A stretch of DNA of 64,000 bases from Hanleya hanleyi (taxonomy: Eukaryota > Mollusca > Polyplacophora > Lepidopleurida > Hanleyidae): NCBI GenBank assembly GCA_036873755.1, contig JAVTVY010018808.1:1-64000 (forward strand), written 5' to 3'. Below are positions 43,040 to 54,547 of this stretch, one piece after another. The position numbers and the translations under genes are program-made. How positions within the stretch are numbered: the stretch's first letter is position 1; every line of letters starts with the position of its first letter. Under the pieces are notes generated by a model, which was not told the DNA's origin, did no database searches, and saw only the letters and a list, made by a program, of their open reading frames with translations.

Positions 43040-43400
43040 AAATTATCTCGTCAGATAATTGTCAGATGAGAATGTTGAATTATCTCAGACCCCGAGGCAA
43101 TCGACAAATGAAAACGCAGAATTATCTCGGATCCGAGATAATCGTCCATTGAGGATGCAGAATTATCTCGAACCGCGAGATAATTATCCCGGACCCCGAT
43201 ATAATCGTCCAATGAGAATGCAGAATTATCTCAGACCTCGAGATAATCGACGGTCCTAGATAATCGATCAATGAAAATGCGGAATTATCTCCGTCCCCGA
43301 GATAATCGAACAATGAAAATGCAGAATCATCTCGGATCCCGACATAATCGACCAATAAAAATGCAGAATTAGCTCGGACTCCGAGATAATGAAAATTGTA
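43040..43400. repeat. Minisatellite of palindromic ~47-bp units
   Basis: Units combine GAATTATCTCGGA with CCGAGATAATCG and AATGAAAATGCA. ATTATCTCGG and CCGAGATAAT are complementary, so each unit can form a small hairpin. About eight units occur. Confidence 0.8.
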
Positions 43401-43695
43401 CCTCCAACACAAGAGAGCTCAACATGAGTTTTTTTCAGGTTGATCTCTGAATACTTTAAGCTAGCCGCCTACCACAGGGACTGCGCAAATAAGGAAGATA
43501 TCTTTTTTAGGTATGGCTAAAGCAATAAACATTAGCTAAAGATCGACATAAGAATCTAACCAATAAAATCTCTAATAAATATAATCTTAAGGCCTTTGTT
43601 ATGGCATCCATTTAACAACTCAAAATAGGATAATATATAACAAAGATACAAGCTGGCGTTCCAGGTGTAGAGCAATATCGAAATGTATTTCCAAG
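43401..43695. other. Region without a recognised gene
   Basis: No signal was recognised. Confidence 0.4.
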
Positions 43696-44770
43696 AAATG
43701 CTTCGCCCATGTCGAAGAGATAGAAGGAAGCATAACTTGAAATAAATAATAGAAAGAAAAAAAACCTAAACAAATATTAGGTAAACAAATTATTTAGCAT
43801 TTACAATATAATGGAAAATATTTTGAAAATATTGGTTTTTTGATTCTCCAGAAGTATTTTAGGGTTAAATATTCATTATACTGGCCAGACATGTTAGATA
43901 GTCGTGTAAACCACTAAATCGAGTGCATTGACTGTAGTAGTATATGAAGGGCAAATTCTCGCGCATTGAGGCTGAGGCTGATGACGGCATGACGTCATTT
44001 CCGGTGACATCACTCTCGGGTCAAAGGTCACTTCCGGGTCACTTCCTGGCACGTGAGGGCACGGCACGAGTAATTTGCCCTTACATAAGACCCCAGTGAC
44101 TTCCAATGTTAATCTCCGGGGAATGTATGTATGGGGAAGTAGTATTGGGGTGGTCATTTTTTTTCTGGTGGATTTCACTATGAGATTTGTCTCGCGCTGT
44201 AGAACACGATGTAAGGGGTCTCGGGGCCATGGGTTGACTTTCCCTGAAAAGTTAGCATGCGCATGCGCACTGGGAAAGTAGCGCTGGATTGGACATTTTG
44301 AGGTCGCGATGGACCACTATTGGTCCGATTGGGTCGTGTGAGGTATCAGTTGGAAGTTACGTAATGGCGCGCATGCCCAGACAGGGAATTGTGAGAAAAG
44401 GGCACTGGAATGGACGATTGGGGACCTGGGTGGACTGCTATTGGCCCGATTGGGCTGCGGGAGATATCAAAGTGAAGCTCTCGTAAAGTAGCATCCAACT
44501 GGACTAGTGTGTAGTGAAAGTAGGGTTATGGCGCGCATTCACAGTAGAAAAACGTATCGGAATCGAAGTTTCCGGGTCGTGGTGGGCCAATGTTGGCCCG
44601 TTTGAGCTGTGGTAGAAGCTGTCGTGAAGGAGCGTTCAACTGGACGCAAGGCTATGGCGCACGCATGCGCAGTCAGGGAATTGTGGGAAAATGGCATTGG
44701 AATGGAAGTTTTGGGGTCGAGGTGGACCTTTATTGGCCGGATTAGGTCATGCGGGGTGTAGCACAGTATA
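43696..44770. repeat. Interspersed repeat R1, copy 2, with ~150-bp CATGCGCAG units
   Basis: The first 650 bases match 14327-14974; the site where copy 1 is split is uninterrupted here (TGTGAGGTATCAG near 44336). It then continues as diverged ~150-bp units containing GGCGCGCATGCSCAG, AGGGAATTGTGGGAAAA, TGGACG and CCACTATTGGYCCGATT. The array leads directly into the tRNA-Leu-like sequence at 44802. Confidence 0.75.
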
Positions 44771-44801
44771 TGACTTATTATGTCCATCACAACCAGCGTT
44801 G

Positions 44802-44902
44802 GTCAGGATGGCCGAGTGGTCTAAGGCGCCAGTCTTAAGTGCTGATCCATGAAATTGCCTTGTCTGCACATGCGGGCGTGTGCTCGAATCCCATTGTTGA
44901 GA
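44802..44902 (+). pseudogene. tRNA-Leu-like sequence with intron, degenerate
   Basis: GTCAGGATGGCCGAGTGGTCTAAGGCGCCAG is a textbook tRNA-Leu acceptor, D arm and A box. The anticodon region reads CTTAAG, an intron-like insert containing ATCCATGAAATTG follows, then a variable arm and a B box degraded to GTGCTCGAATCCC. The 3' acceptor strand (TTGTTGAGA) no longer pairs well with GTCAGGA. It is probably a pseudogene or the head of a tRNA-derived repeat rather than a working tRNA. Confidence 0.7.
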
Positions 44903-44939
44903 GGCACCATTTTATTGGTTAAAATAACCGGCCGTATGG

Positions 44940-45145
44940 CGTGTGTAACACTCGTGGGGGAGAGTCTGACTATGGTAGTTGTTATTGGAAGTCACATCTT
45001 GCCCATGCGCAGTCCGGTAGTACTAGAAAAACGACAGTTCGGAGGTGCTTTGGTCTGAATGGGCCGTGTAAGGTGGGCAGCGCTGGTGTGGAAGAGAGTC
45101 AGACTGACTACTTGGTCGTGTGTGTGTGTGTGTGTCTCTGTCCGT
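44940..45145. repeat. Repeat R2, copy 1, running into (GT)n
   Basis: CTATGGTAGTTGTTATTGGAAGTCACATC through GGGCCGTGTAAGG and AGAGTCAGACTGACTACTTGG recurs at about 53388-53540, also directly before a GT-rich array. It contains one CCCATGCGCAGTC unit. Confidence 0.7.
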
Positions 45146-45204
45146 GGAGAGAAAGCAGAAACCCAGTATATTTGACCCATCATCTTGTGGAGAGTTCTAC
45201 AGTA

Positions 45205-45365
45205 ATGTTTTAACGTCTATGTTAACGCCTTAACGCCTATGTGGACGCCTCAACGACTATTTGAACACATTAACGCCTATCTGAACGCCTTAACGCCCTA
45301 TTTTAACGCCTTATGCTAACGCCTCAACGTCTTATGCTAACGCCTTGACGCCCTAGCATAGCAGA
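45205..45365. repeat. TTAACGCC minisatellite
   Basis: Irregular units of TTAACGCCT/CTCAACGCC repeat about ten times. The reverse complement motif GGCGTTAAG repeats at 46018-46140, about 0.8 kb away. Confidence 0.75.
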
Positions 45366-46017
45366 TTTTCATATTTGGTGAGAAATTGTACAATGCTATT
45401 ATATAATACTAACGTGTGGGTTTATGTATCAAATACATTCACACCACGGAATAAACATGTTTAGACTTGGTGGTCCTCGATGTCGTCAGCGCTCTACGCC
45501 GAGACATTGTACGGAGGCTTTGCTGGGAAAACCCCTGTTTTGCAGGCCATCGTTCTATTTGTCAGGTTGAATTTTTCGGGGAATTTTCTGCCAAAACCCC
45601 TGTTCTTTTTATAGATCACTCGGAAGTAGTAGAGAAAGGGAAGACTCGGAGGTGCAATGAAGTGTGTTTGGGGAGTGTGCGTGTGTGGTGAAGGAGGTGG
45701 AGGAGGAAGAGGAGAAGGAGGAGGAGGAATGGGGTTAACGCCCTAACGTCTTCTTTAGCTAATCCCTTACGGCTTAATGCCATGATGCAGATAGCAGAAA
45801 GACAGATCAACACGTTCTCATGCTTTTATATAGTTTATTCTCCCCAATGTTACATCATAACCAAGTTAGGGGAGCCTTGGGTATGTTTCGGAGATCCATT
45901 TCCATCTGAAATGACCGGGATGCTTAAAGACTATATCACACTATGCACATATATGCGTGGGTACTTCATGGTACTAAACTGTCCAGGCGATGAAAGGGCT
46001 TCGATATGGTAGAGAGT
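45366..46017. other. Segment between the two inverted AACGCC arrays
   Basis: Contains a purine-rich GGAGGA stretch near 45690-45735. A 76-codon frame at 45782-46012 has no recognised motif. Confidence 0.4.
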
Positions 46018-46140
46018 GCACCAGGCGTTGAGATAGGGCGGTAAGGCGTTGGGACGGGCATTAAGGCGTAAAGATAGGGCGTTACGGCGTTAGGACGGAC
46101 GTTGAAGCGTAACGACGGGCGTTGAATGGCGTCACTGCGT
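46018..46140. repeat. GGCGTTAAG minisatellite, inverted relative to 45205-45365
   Basis: Units such as AGGCGTTGGGACGGGC and TAGGGCGTTACGGCGTTAGG repeat about eight times. They are the complement of the array to the left. Confidence 0.75.
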
Positions 46141-46365
46141 TTCGGTAAATTGGTAGCAATTCCATGGGAATATCTGGAAAATCCCGGACAGCAACTGTGC
46201 AGGCTGCGAAATATCCTTGTAACAGTAGCCGTGACTCTCTAATGTCGTATCTCGATCGCGTTCATCGATTGGTGAAAGATGGGCATAAGCGTTGTCTGTG
46301 ATAATAATAGCTTTTGCTTAATCAAGCACCAAATATCCATATTTTAAATTTCAAACAATTCAGCT

Positions 46366-47084
46366 TGCGAAATATCGATTCTTGACCACCATTCTTATCT
46401 AAGCAATTTTATTATATTAACTTTTTCCTTGAGTGAAAATTCATGATTTCTTAAGCTTTTACACTGTATCGGTTTGTATGATGTACAGTAGGCTACATGT
46501 ATGTTATATTCGAGGCTGACAGTTTAACATTCATTGTTTTAGGTTCTGGATACTGCTTTGGTAATATAAACATCCTGTCCAATGACCTGTAGGGTCCAGC
46601 ATTGTCAGCTAACTTCTGTGAGAAATTATATTTGACTGTATTTCTAGTAGGCGTCAGATTCGATCTTCGGTAGTCAGCTATATGATTTAACGGTGTGGGT
46701 AAGTACAATGTACCCGGTGGAACCCAGGCTTTGAGTTCTGTGTTTTGGTTTAGTGACAATTCGATTGTCCCATTGTCATAAAGTCTGATGAGATGTTATC
46801 ATGTACCCATTGTTAGGATAGTATTAAAGAGGATGTTTGACGGTTTCCAATTTACAGAATAAGATCCTCTGTCATGTTACCACCGGTACAGCGTCACAAA
46901 ATTGTAAGCTGAAATGTACGAGCAGTAAAAGCTATCTACAGCAATGTGTGTGTTGTCATCCATTTTAAGTCCAGAGAAAACCACTGGCCGGACCGAAATC
47001 TTCTGATGGGTTTATGTAATTTTATCCGGGAACATCGGCGCCCCATACAAGCCCACTTTCCGTCGAGAGTTCTCTTAAATTACA
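46366..47084 (+). repeat. LTR 1 of a non-coding LTR element
   Basis: About 720 bases from TGCGAAATATCGATTC to CTTAAATTACA, repeated at 50484-51207 with roughly 98 percent identity by eye. The element is flanked by AGCT on both sides (46362-46365 and 51208-51211). Confidence 0.75.
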
Positions 47085-50000
47085 TTGGCGAGCTTGCCAG
47101 GATAAAAAAAAAATTCCGGATGCCACGGGAACATTGGCTGACGAACAGCAGAACCTTTAAATTTCCACGTCTGAAGTTTCCAGCCTTGCTTGACGCTGTA
47201 CCGGTGGGATAATCTACTGCAAGACCGTGATACGACAGCCAGAATGCGGTGTTGATAGCCTCGCTTCCATTCGCGAGGACCCGTCTACGAGCTACTGACG
47301 CTCCTTGGCGACCCGTCTTGATGCTGGATCACGTTGCCCTCCGTTCCTGGACCCACCGTCTTCCCTCTTCCTTCTTTCTTCTTCTGCGGTCGGTGCGGGG
47401 AGCCCATGGTCCTTCGTCGCTTTATTCCAGACTGGTGGAATGGTCGTCATCTTCCCTCTTCCGTCTTTCTTCCGGTGCGGCGGCCTGTTTCCTTCATTAC
47501 CCTGAAGTCTTGACGGATCTCGTCTTCTTCCGTCTCCTCTGGTGTCACAGTGACGTCGACACCGCGGTGGTCTGCAGCCATTTCTCCCATCTTTCTTTTG
47601 CAAATTCTTCACGCCAGCTCGTGCGGACGGGCACGAACGCACCAATGCTCGTCTGAACTATTGGAAACATGTCGCACGATGGGGCGGTTCCTCATCTGTC
47701 AACACGCGATGGTCCAGCGCAGCATTTGTGAGTGAGCCGGATCTTCCTTCATCCTGTACATCAAGGCTGCCACATGACTATTTTACTTGGTGTCGCGCCT
47801 CCCGCTCTCCTCGTCTTCTTGCATTGAACTTCCCTTCTATTCCTGCATTCAATGAAGTGTCACCCGGACGGTGACTAGTGCACATGTTTGGTTCCGGTGC
47901 TTTGACCATGATGGCGTTTGCAATCCTCTTCAGTTCTTCTTCATAGGAGCTCTCCTTGAACTGCCTTGTGATTCTAACCGGAAGGAATTCCGGAATTGTG
48001 TCCACAACTGCGTGAGTGATGTCCATCTCAGTGGTAAGATGATCGACCCAAACACTGTTCCTTCCTATAACAGCGACATGTTTCTCCTCTTCCTTGGTGA
48101 CGTGACAGCGTGTGCCAGAAACCTCTGGAACGAGTCCATTTCGTGGAAACAATATCTACAGGTACAGTTTGATTCGTTTCATTTAACAGAGCCTTGTAAA
48201 TGGCCGTAGTGATTGAAGAAATAACTGTGTTGTGATATATTCTCTGCCTGGACTTCCCTGAACTTTCTGTCTGACATTGTGAAGTTCCCACTGATTGACA
48301 GTAGTGCGTGTGATGAACAGTGTGTACTTTACAGAACTGGATCATGCGTAACTAACTCTAAGACATTGTATTCTTGTAATTTGATTGAAACATTCTGGAC
48401 TGAACTCTCAGACATGTTGGTAGCATGTATTGAATGCGAGGTTTAACTTTAACTTTCTCTCTCTCCCTTGAACGATCATGTTATATGTGCCATAATCATG
48501 CCGTATGTGAATTGTTGACATCTCTCGTATATTGTGCATGTTTTGTTGATTGTTGATAATACTGCATGCCCCAGTGAAGTTGATGAATCAATGGTGAAGC
48601 TGGTAGATTGCATGAATTCCTTTGTGACTGATAAATTTAGTGATTTGCAGATTGATAAATCTAGCCTTTGATCTTTGGACGATAATATTGTGACGTGGTT
48701 CCACAATGATTTTTTTATTAGGACGTTTATCGCGATTAGTTGCCATAATAGTGTAAGCCGGTAAGCTAAAACACTTAACGCAATATTGGCTAAATGGAAC
48801 TAAAATTATCGCGTACATGATTGACAGGTCCTAAGATACACTGAGTACATGTACGTAATAGTGGTTTGAAGCATATAAATGCTTAGTAGATGCTATGAAA
48901 GCATGTTCGTGTAGGTTGACGAACCTTCATAATCCCCGATTCGGCTATGAAAGCCGGGATATCGTGAATATTTGTGGTTATTTGTTTATTTTGGATCCTC
49001 AGATATAAGTCTAAGATGTTGGATGACAAATTGGTTTCAATTAACACGTAAATATTGTGTCCAAGTCAACCATAATTTTCTAGCTTTCATAATGAGTAAC
49101 ATGTAAGGACCAAATGTTAACCTTTGCGGATGGGGTACCGTATATTAAATCAGCACAGTCGATGCTGGAGAAATCCGATACTTGGTGACAGTTATGGAAG
49201 ACTGTTTGAGACATAACCACAGAATAATTGTCTGTGGTAAATATTTTTGTTGCAACAATATTGAGATGCCATGTAGTGGTATGAATTGAATAATGCGCGT
49301 TGTTATTTTGTGCAGAATACTTTTGTCATTACTGATCGAGTTTCCCCGTGTGAATCCTTTCTCTGACATCATAGTTTTTCTTGCAATGAAATGGTATGTT
49401 AATTCTGTTTTGGAATAAGTATGTTCTTATTGGTGTAGGCTGGAACGTAGAGTCTGATACTCTATAATCTGAAGAATTCGCATTTCTTGCAGATAGGATT
49501 CAAATGCCTAACATCGCCATTCGCAACCACTTGAACGTTCCCAGAATTATTGCCTGTTCGAATGCCTCTCTTGACAGGCATTGAATATGACAATTGATGT
49601 TTCGGCACGTGACATTTTGACGTGTATTTCTTTCACCATGGTTTTGCTTGTACCCTTATCGCGCTTGTATATCTTTTACACACATTGTAATCTGTAGGGC
49701 TATTGTTCTCAAATTTTGTTTCACTCGGTGACATTGTAATGCATGACCTGCAGCTAGACAGTGCTCTGGAGACTGTTCTACGCGCCTATGTTTTTCCATC
49801 TTTGTATACTCCTTTGTAATGTTTTTGTTTTTGCTTTTTCTCTCTTTTGTCACTCTTGCCAGTGGGTGTGCGTTTTGGTGCACGAAACGTACTCTCACTT
49901 GAGGTCAAGTTTTGGTGTAGTGGCTGATAAACTGATCATTCACGCGGCTTCTGTCACGATTTCTTGTCTTCTTATTATTGTATTTTTCTTTGCTTATTTC

Positions 50001-50483
50001 TTGTTTCACTGTTCTGACATTATCTTGCATGTAGGTTGGAGTTTTGACATTTTGATACAGATAAATGTTATTTGTTTTGATTTTCATGAACATGTAATGT
50101 GTTGATAAACTATTTTGGATTTGAAGCTGATGTATGAATTTTCCAGCAATTGTTTTGATATTTGCGCCATGTTTTGAGAACATTGTTTTGACATGACCAC
50201 ACTTGTCAGTGACTGGCAAGTGTCCCCCATACCTAGGGTACTTTCATTGAGAAATGATAGTAAATATGGCCTTGTGACCTTACGCAATGAATATGGGCTA
50301 CGGTAATTGAATAAATTGTTTCCGGTATTCGACCGATATTTCTGATGACGACTTTGGCTATTCATAATGGACTATTCTTTCACGTTTGCTATTCTTCTTC
50401 CTGCCTTACGCATTTTGTGTTTATACTTTGAGATGAATAAACGATCTTCGTTCGTATTTTTTATCTTCCATTGTCGGATGATA
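47085..50483 (+). mobile_element. Internal region of the LTR element, no gag/pol
   Basis: It begins TTGGCGAGCTTGCCAGGAT, directly after the LTR, a plausible primer binding site. Frames such as 47249-47656 and 47871-48209 show no gag, protease, reverse transcriptase or integrase motif. No clear polypurine tract precedes the second LTR. It fits a large non-autonomous LTR derivative of 4.8 kb, mobilised by proteins from elsewhere, or a heavily decayed element. Confidence 0.6.
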
Positions 50484-51207
50484 TGTGAAATATCGATTCT
50501 TGACCATCATTCTTATCTCAGCAATTTTATTATATTAACTTTTTCCTTGAGTGAAAATTCATGATTTCTTAAGCTTTTACACTGTATCGGTTTGTATGAT
50601 GTACAGTAGGCTGCATGTATGTTATATTCGAGGCTGACAGTTTAACATTCATTGTTTTAGGTTCTGGATACTGCTTTGGTAATATAAACATCCTGTCCAA
50701 TGACCTGTAGGGTCAAGCATTGTCAGTTATCTTCTGTGAGAAATTATATTTGACTGTATTTCTAGTAGGCGTCAGATTCGATCTTCGGTAGTCAGCTATA
50801 TGATCTAACGTTGTGGATAAGTACAATGTACCCGGTGGAACCCAGACTTTGAGTTCTGTGTTTTGGTTTAGTGACAATTCGATTGTCCCATTGTCATAAA
50901 GTCTGATGAGATGTTATCATGTACCCATTGTTAGGATAGTATAAAAGAGGATGTTTGACGGTTTCCAATTTACAGAATAAGATCCTCTGTCATGTTACCA
51001 CCGGTACAGCGTCACAAAATTGTAAGCTGAAATGTACGAGCAGTAAAAGCTATCTACAGCAATGTGTGTGTTGTGTTGTCATCCATTTTAAGTCCAGAGA
51101 AAACCACTGGCCGGACCGAAATCTTCTGATGGGTTTATGTAATTTTACCCGGGAACATCGGCGCCCCATACAAGCCCACTTTCCGTCGAGAGTTCTCTCA
51201 AATTACG
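50484..51207 (+). repeat. LTR 2 of the non-coding LTR element
   Basis: Second direct copy of the LTR. Differences from LTR 1 include an extra GTGTT before GTCATCC and scattered substitutions, suggesting an older insertion than the Gypsy cluster. Confidence 0.75.
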
Positions 51208-51935
51208 AGCTAGATTAGATCTGGCAGCTCACTGCGGACAGAATACCCAACATACCCATATATTCTAGCTCGCGGGTCTAAAAATCGACTTCAGGGATAC
51301 TAGATACTATGTGACTGAATGAGTATGGAGTAAAAGTTACGCAATGGTGCGCATGCGTATTCAGGGAATTGTGGGAAAAGGGCACTGAAAAGGACGTTTT
51401 GAGATCGAGATGAACCACTATTGGTCCGATTGGATCCAGTCAGGTATCAGTTCGAAGCACTCGTGGAGGAGCCTCGGACTGGATAGATATGGGATGGAAG
51501 TTACGTAATGGCGCGCATGTGCAGACAGGGAATTGTGGGAAAAGGGCACTGCAATGGACGTTTGGGGACCTGGGTGGGTCTCTTTTGGCCCCATTGGGCT
51601 GCGGGAGATATCAGAGTGAAGCTCTCGTGAGGTAGCACCCTACTGGACTAGTATGTAGTGAAAGTAGGGGTATGGCGCATTCCCAATAGAAAAAACGCAT
51701 CGAAATGGACGTTTCTGAGTCGCGGTGGGCAAATATTGGTCCGATTGGGCTGTGGGAGAAGCTCTCGTGGAAGAGCCTCCAACTGGACGGATGTGGAGTG
51801 GAAGTAAGGCTATGGCGCGCATGCGCAGTCAGGGAATTGTTGGAAAATGGCTTTGGAATGGACGTTTTTGGGTCGAGGTGGACCACTATTGGCCGGATTA
51901 GGTCATGCGGGGTGTAGCACTGTATATGACTCATT
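51208..51935. repeat. ~150-bp CATGCGCAG units, second array
   Basis: From about 51330 four units repeat with GCGCATGCGYAKTCAGGGAATTGTGGGAAAA, TGGACGTTT and CACTATTGGYCCGATTGG. As at 44240-44800, the array leads into a tRNA-Leu-like sequence. Confidence 0.75.
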
Positions 51936-52023
51936 GTCGGGATGACCGAGAGTGCCAGTCTCAAGATCCATGAAATTGTCTGGTCTGCACATGCGGGCGT
52001 GAGTTCGAATCCCACTTCTGACA
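51936..52023 (+). pseudogene. tRNA-Leu(CAA)-like pseudogene with intron
   Basis: GTCGGGATGACCGAG is followed directly by AGTGCCAGTCTCAAG, so the D loop and stem (about 11 bases) are deleted. The anticodon region reads CTCAAG (CAA at 51962-51964). An intron-like insert ATCCATGAAATTG precedes CTGGTCTGCACATGCGGGCG and a perfect B box GAGTTCGAATCCC. The end TTCTGACA is the normal tRNA-Leu acceptor strand. The missing D arm makes it non-functional. Confidence 0.75.
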
Positions 52024-53384
52024 GGTATCATTTTACTGGTTACAATAACCGACTTTGTGACGTAGGTAACGCTCGTGGTGGAGATTACAAGCGTCTGGTC
52101 CGTCATTCATAAATCGACCGTCGTCTATTAAAGAATATCCGCGACCATAATCCAAAGACCTATTCCAAATTCCATATAACAGTATTAGCACCAAATTCAA
52201 AAAGACAATCATAGTATACATAAACGTAGGCTAGTTTTACTGCAAGAGAGAATCAGTCAACAGTTTTAAATGATGCCGACAAGACATCGTGATGTTCCAA
52301 AAGTATCAAATCCGTATCGCTGATCGGTATTCTTAATCCATAATAATCGTTGTAAAGTCGTCATCTAGAGAATGATGTATCTCAGTCACGCTTTGATTGC
52401 GACTGTTCATATGAGCACCATGGGGATTTTGAAGTACATGGTTCATACGGCCCCTAGCCCCGGGTTATCCCTATCTGTCCTGGGCTTTTTGGAACCTGTC
52501 GTGGCCGCGGGGGGGAGGGGGAGCTAGGGGGACGGAATGGCCTCCCTAATTATTTTTCTTACTCCTTGAGCTACGGGGCTGAAACTTACCACACTATACT
52601 CTTGGGTCAAGCTCTACCAGAAAATGTAAAAGAATCCAAGATGGCCGCTTTGATGAGGTCACAGTGCACAGTGACGTCATTTTCAAAAACGACATTTTTT
52701 GGTCGATTTTTCGCTCAGATTTTCCGAATTTTTTATTTATGCAATTTTTCCGCAAAAGCTGCATGATAAATTAGTAAATATTAATGTGATGTGAAATAAG
52801 ATAGTTTTTGTCCACTTTTCATCGCGGAAAAGCAGAAATTTTGAAGGAATATGACAAAAACGTCACTTTCCTTGTACCTCACGTGGGCGCCATCTGAAAT
52901 TTGCCCATCGATCCTCTGATCGGGGGTTATGCAAACAGGCTCAAAATGACCCCAATATGATAAACTATAAATTCAGAGTTTCAGCTCTCCATTTTTTGTC
53001 GTTCCGGAGATAGCGCAGAAAGTTTGGTGGGGGGGGGGAGCAAAACGGCCTCACCCCAAAGGCCAGATAGGGTTAAGCGAAATTAAACATAGGTTACGGA
53101 ATGTAACGCCATATATCTTGCACGCTACCCTCATATTTTGCTATCAGCATGCGATATGTATTGCCAAATTTGAGAAACTTTGAGTGGAGGCGCTTGGTGG
53201 TATAGCCCTGTTTTATAAGTTTCTGCAACAAAGGTTTGTGACGTTGATTAAAATCGTCATCTTTAACACAGGATCTAGCAAATGCTACTAGGCGAGATTG
53301 TATACGCCATATGCAGGTCCCACTGGAATATTACTGTCCAGAAAGGGATATAGTTTACGATGTCGAAATTGTAATCATCTATCC
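52024..53384. other. Region without a recognised gene
   Basis: Bases 52093-52152 are an inverted match to the Polinton-like left end (36530-36592). Purine-rich G runs lie near 52508-52530 and 53025-53040. No gene was recognised. Confidence 0.45.
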
Positions 53385-53545
53385 GACTATGGTGGCTGTT
53401 ATTGGAAGTCACATCTTTTTGCGCATGCGCAGTCACGTAGTAGTAGAAGAAGGGCAGTTCGGATGTACTCTGGTCCGAATGGGCCATGTAAGGTGGACAG
53501 AGGACACGTGTGGAAGGGAGTCAGACTGGCTACTTGGTAGTGTGT
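53385..53545. repeat. Repeat R2, copy 2
   Basis: Matches 44960-45110 and, like it, ends at a GT-rich microsatellite. It lies immediately outside the segmental duplication. Confidence 0.7.
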
Positions 53546-53611
53546 GTACGTGTGTCTGTCTGTATGTTTGTGGGGGTGTGCGTGTGCGTGGATGTGTGCG
53601 TGTGTGTGAGT

Positions 53612-53647
<36 letters not shown>

Positions 53648-53990
53648 TGGAGGAGGAGGGGAGGAGTGTGAGGAGGAGGAGGAGGAGGAGGTGGAGGAGG
53701 ACTGTGTGTGTGTTTGGTGGTGGAGGAGGAGTGTGTGGAGGAGAAGTGTGTGTGTGTGCCGTGGTGGTGGAGGAGGAGGACGAGGAGGAGGAATTATATG
53801 ACTAGTATGAAATAGAGGCAAAGCAATACGAAGATTGCCAAATAATAGCTTTATTCATCCACTCATAGCACTGCTTTACAAATAAAGAGAGAAAACTGCT
53901 TATATGAAATACATCTCCTTTGTTGTGGGTATCATTTCGACATCTAGCCTTCCATTCAATGTTTATCTACAAATATTTCTACTGGGGTCT

Positions 53991-54455
53991 TTATTCGGAG
54001 TCCTCGCTCTCACCGTCATTAATCAACTTATCGAATAAGCATTTCCGCATCTTAATCGTCTGTCTGAGTGCTTCCTCGTAGTCTATGTCGTATATCGTTT
54101 GCATACGCCTCGTTGTTTTCATAATCTCGTTATGAATATAATCAGTTTGTAGCTTTTGTATGTTCACGAGGAGATTGTAGTATTTTTGACGTAAAATCTT
54201 CATCATGGTTGGAATATAATCATCTATAGCATTTGCACCAGACTCATCCTCGTCGTAACCTTGGCTTGTATATCGCTGTTTTCTCTCGTCAATGTCAACC
54301 CTACAATCTCTTGCGATAGGTTTACCGAACATGTTTTTCCACACGTTATATTTGACCTGTTTCCGCGAGTGGGTAGGTTGATCTATTTTTCCAGGATGGA
54401 TGAGTTCGTCATCTGGAGGGTATTTTCCTCTTTCGTCGTTCCATTTCATCCCCAC
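53991..54455 (-). CDS. Polinton-like small protein, unknown function (copy 2)
   Basis: Identical 154-residue frame to 38996-39460. No new lesion was seen. Family unknown. Confidence 0.55.
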   Translation of the reverse strand: MGMKWNDERGKYPPDDELIHPGKIDQPTHSRKQVKYNVWKNMFGKPIARDCRVDIDERKQRYTSQGYDEDESGANAIDDYIPTMMKILRQKYYNLLVNIQKLQTDYIHNEIMKTTRRMQTIYDIDYEEALRQTIKMRKCLFDKLINDGESEDSE

Positions 54456-54547
54456 TCCTATGGATCATCTACCTCATTCAGTTTGAACCACGGTGCAGCT
54501 GTCCTCGTATATAATCCCTCTCCCACTTGTTCATTCCTCTTAGCGGA

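Noticed and set aside
44802..44902. Functional tRNA-Leu gene
   Set aside because: The B box and 3' acceptor strand are mutated and the acceptor stem no longer pairs.
47249..47656. Gag-like protein in the LTR element
   Set aside because: No capsid, zinc knuckle or protease motif is visible and the frame overlaps an equally long reverse frame.
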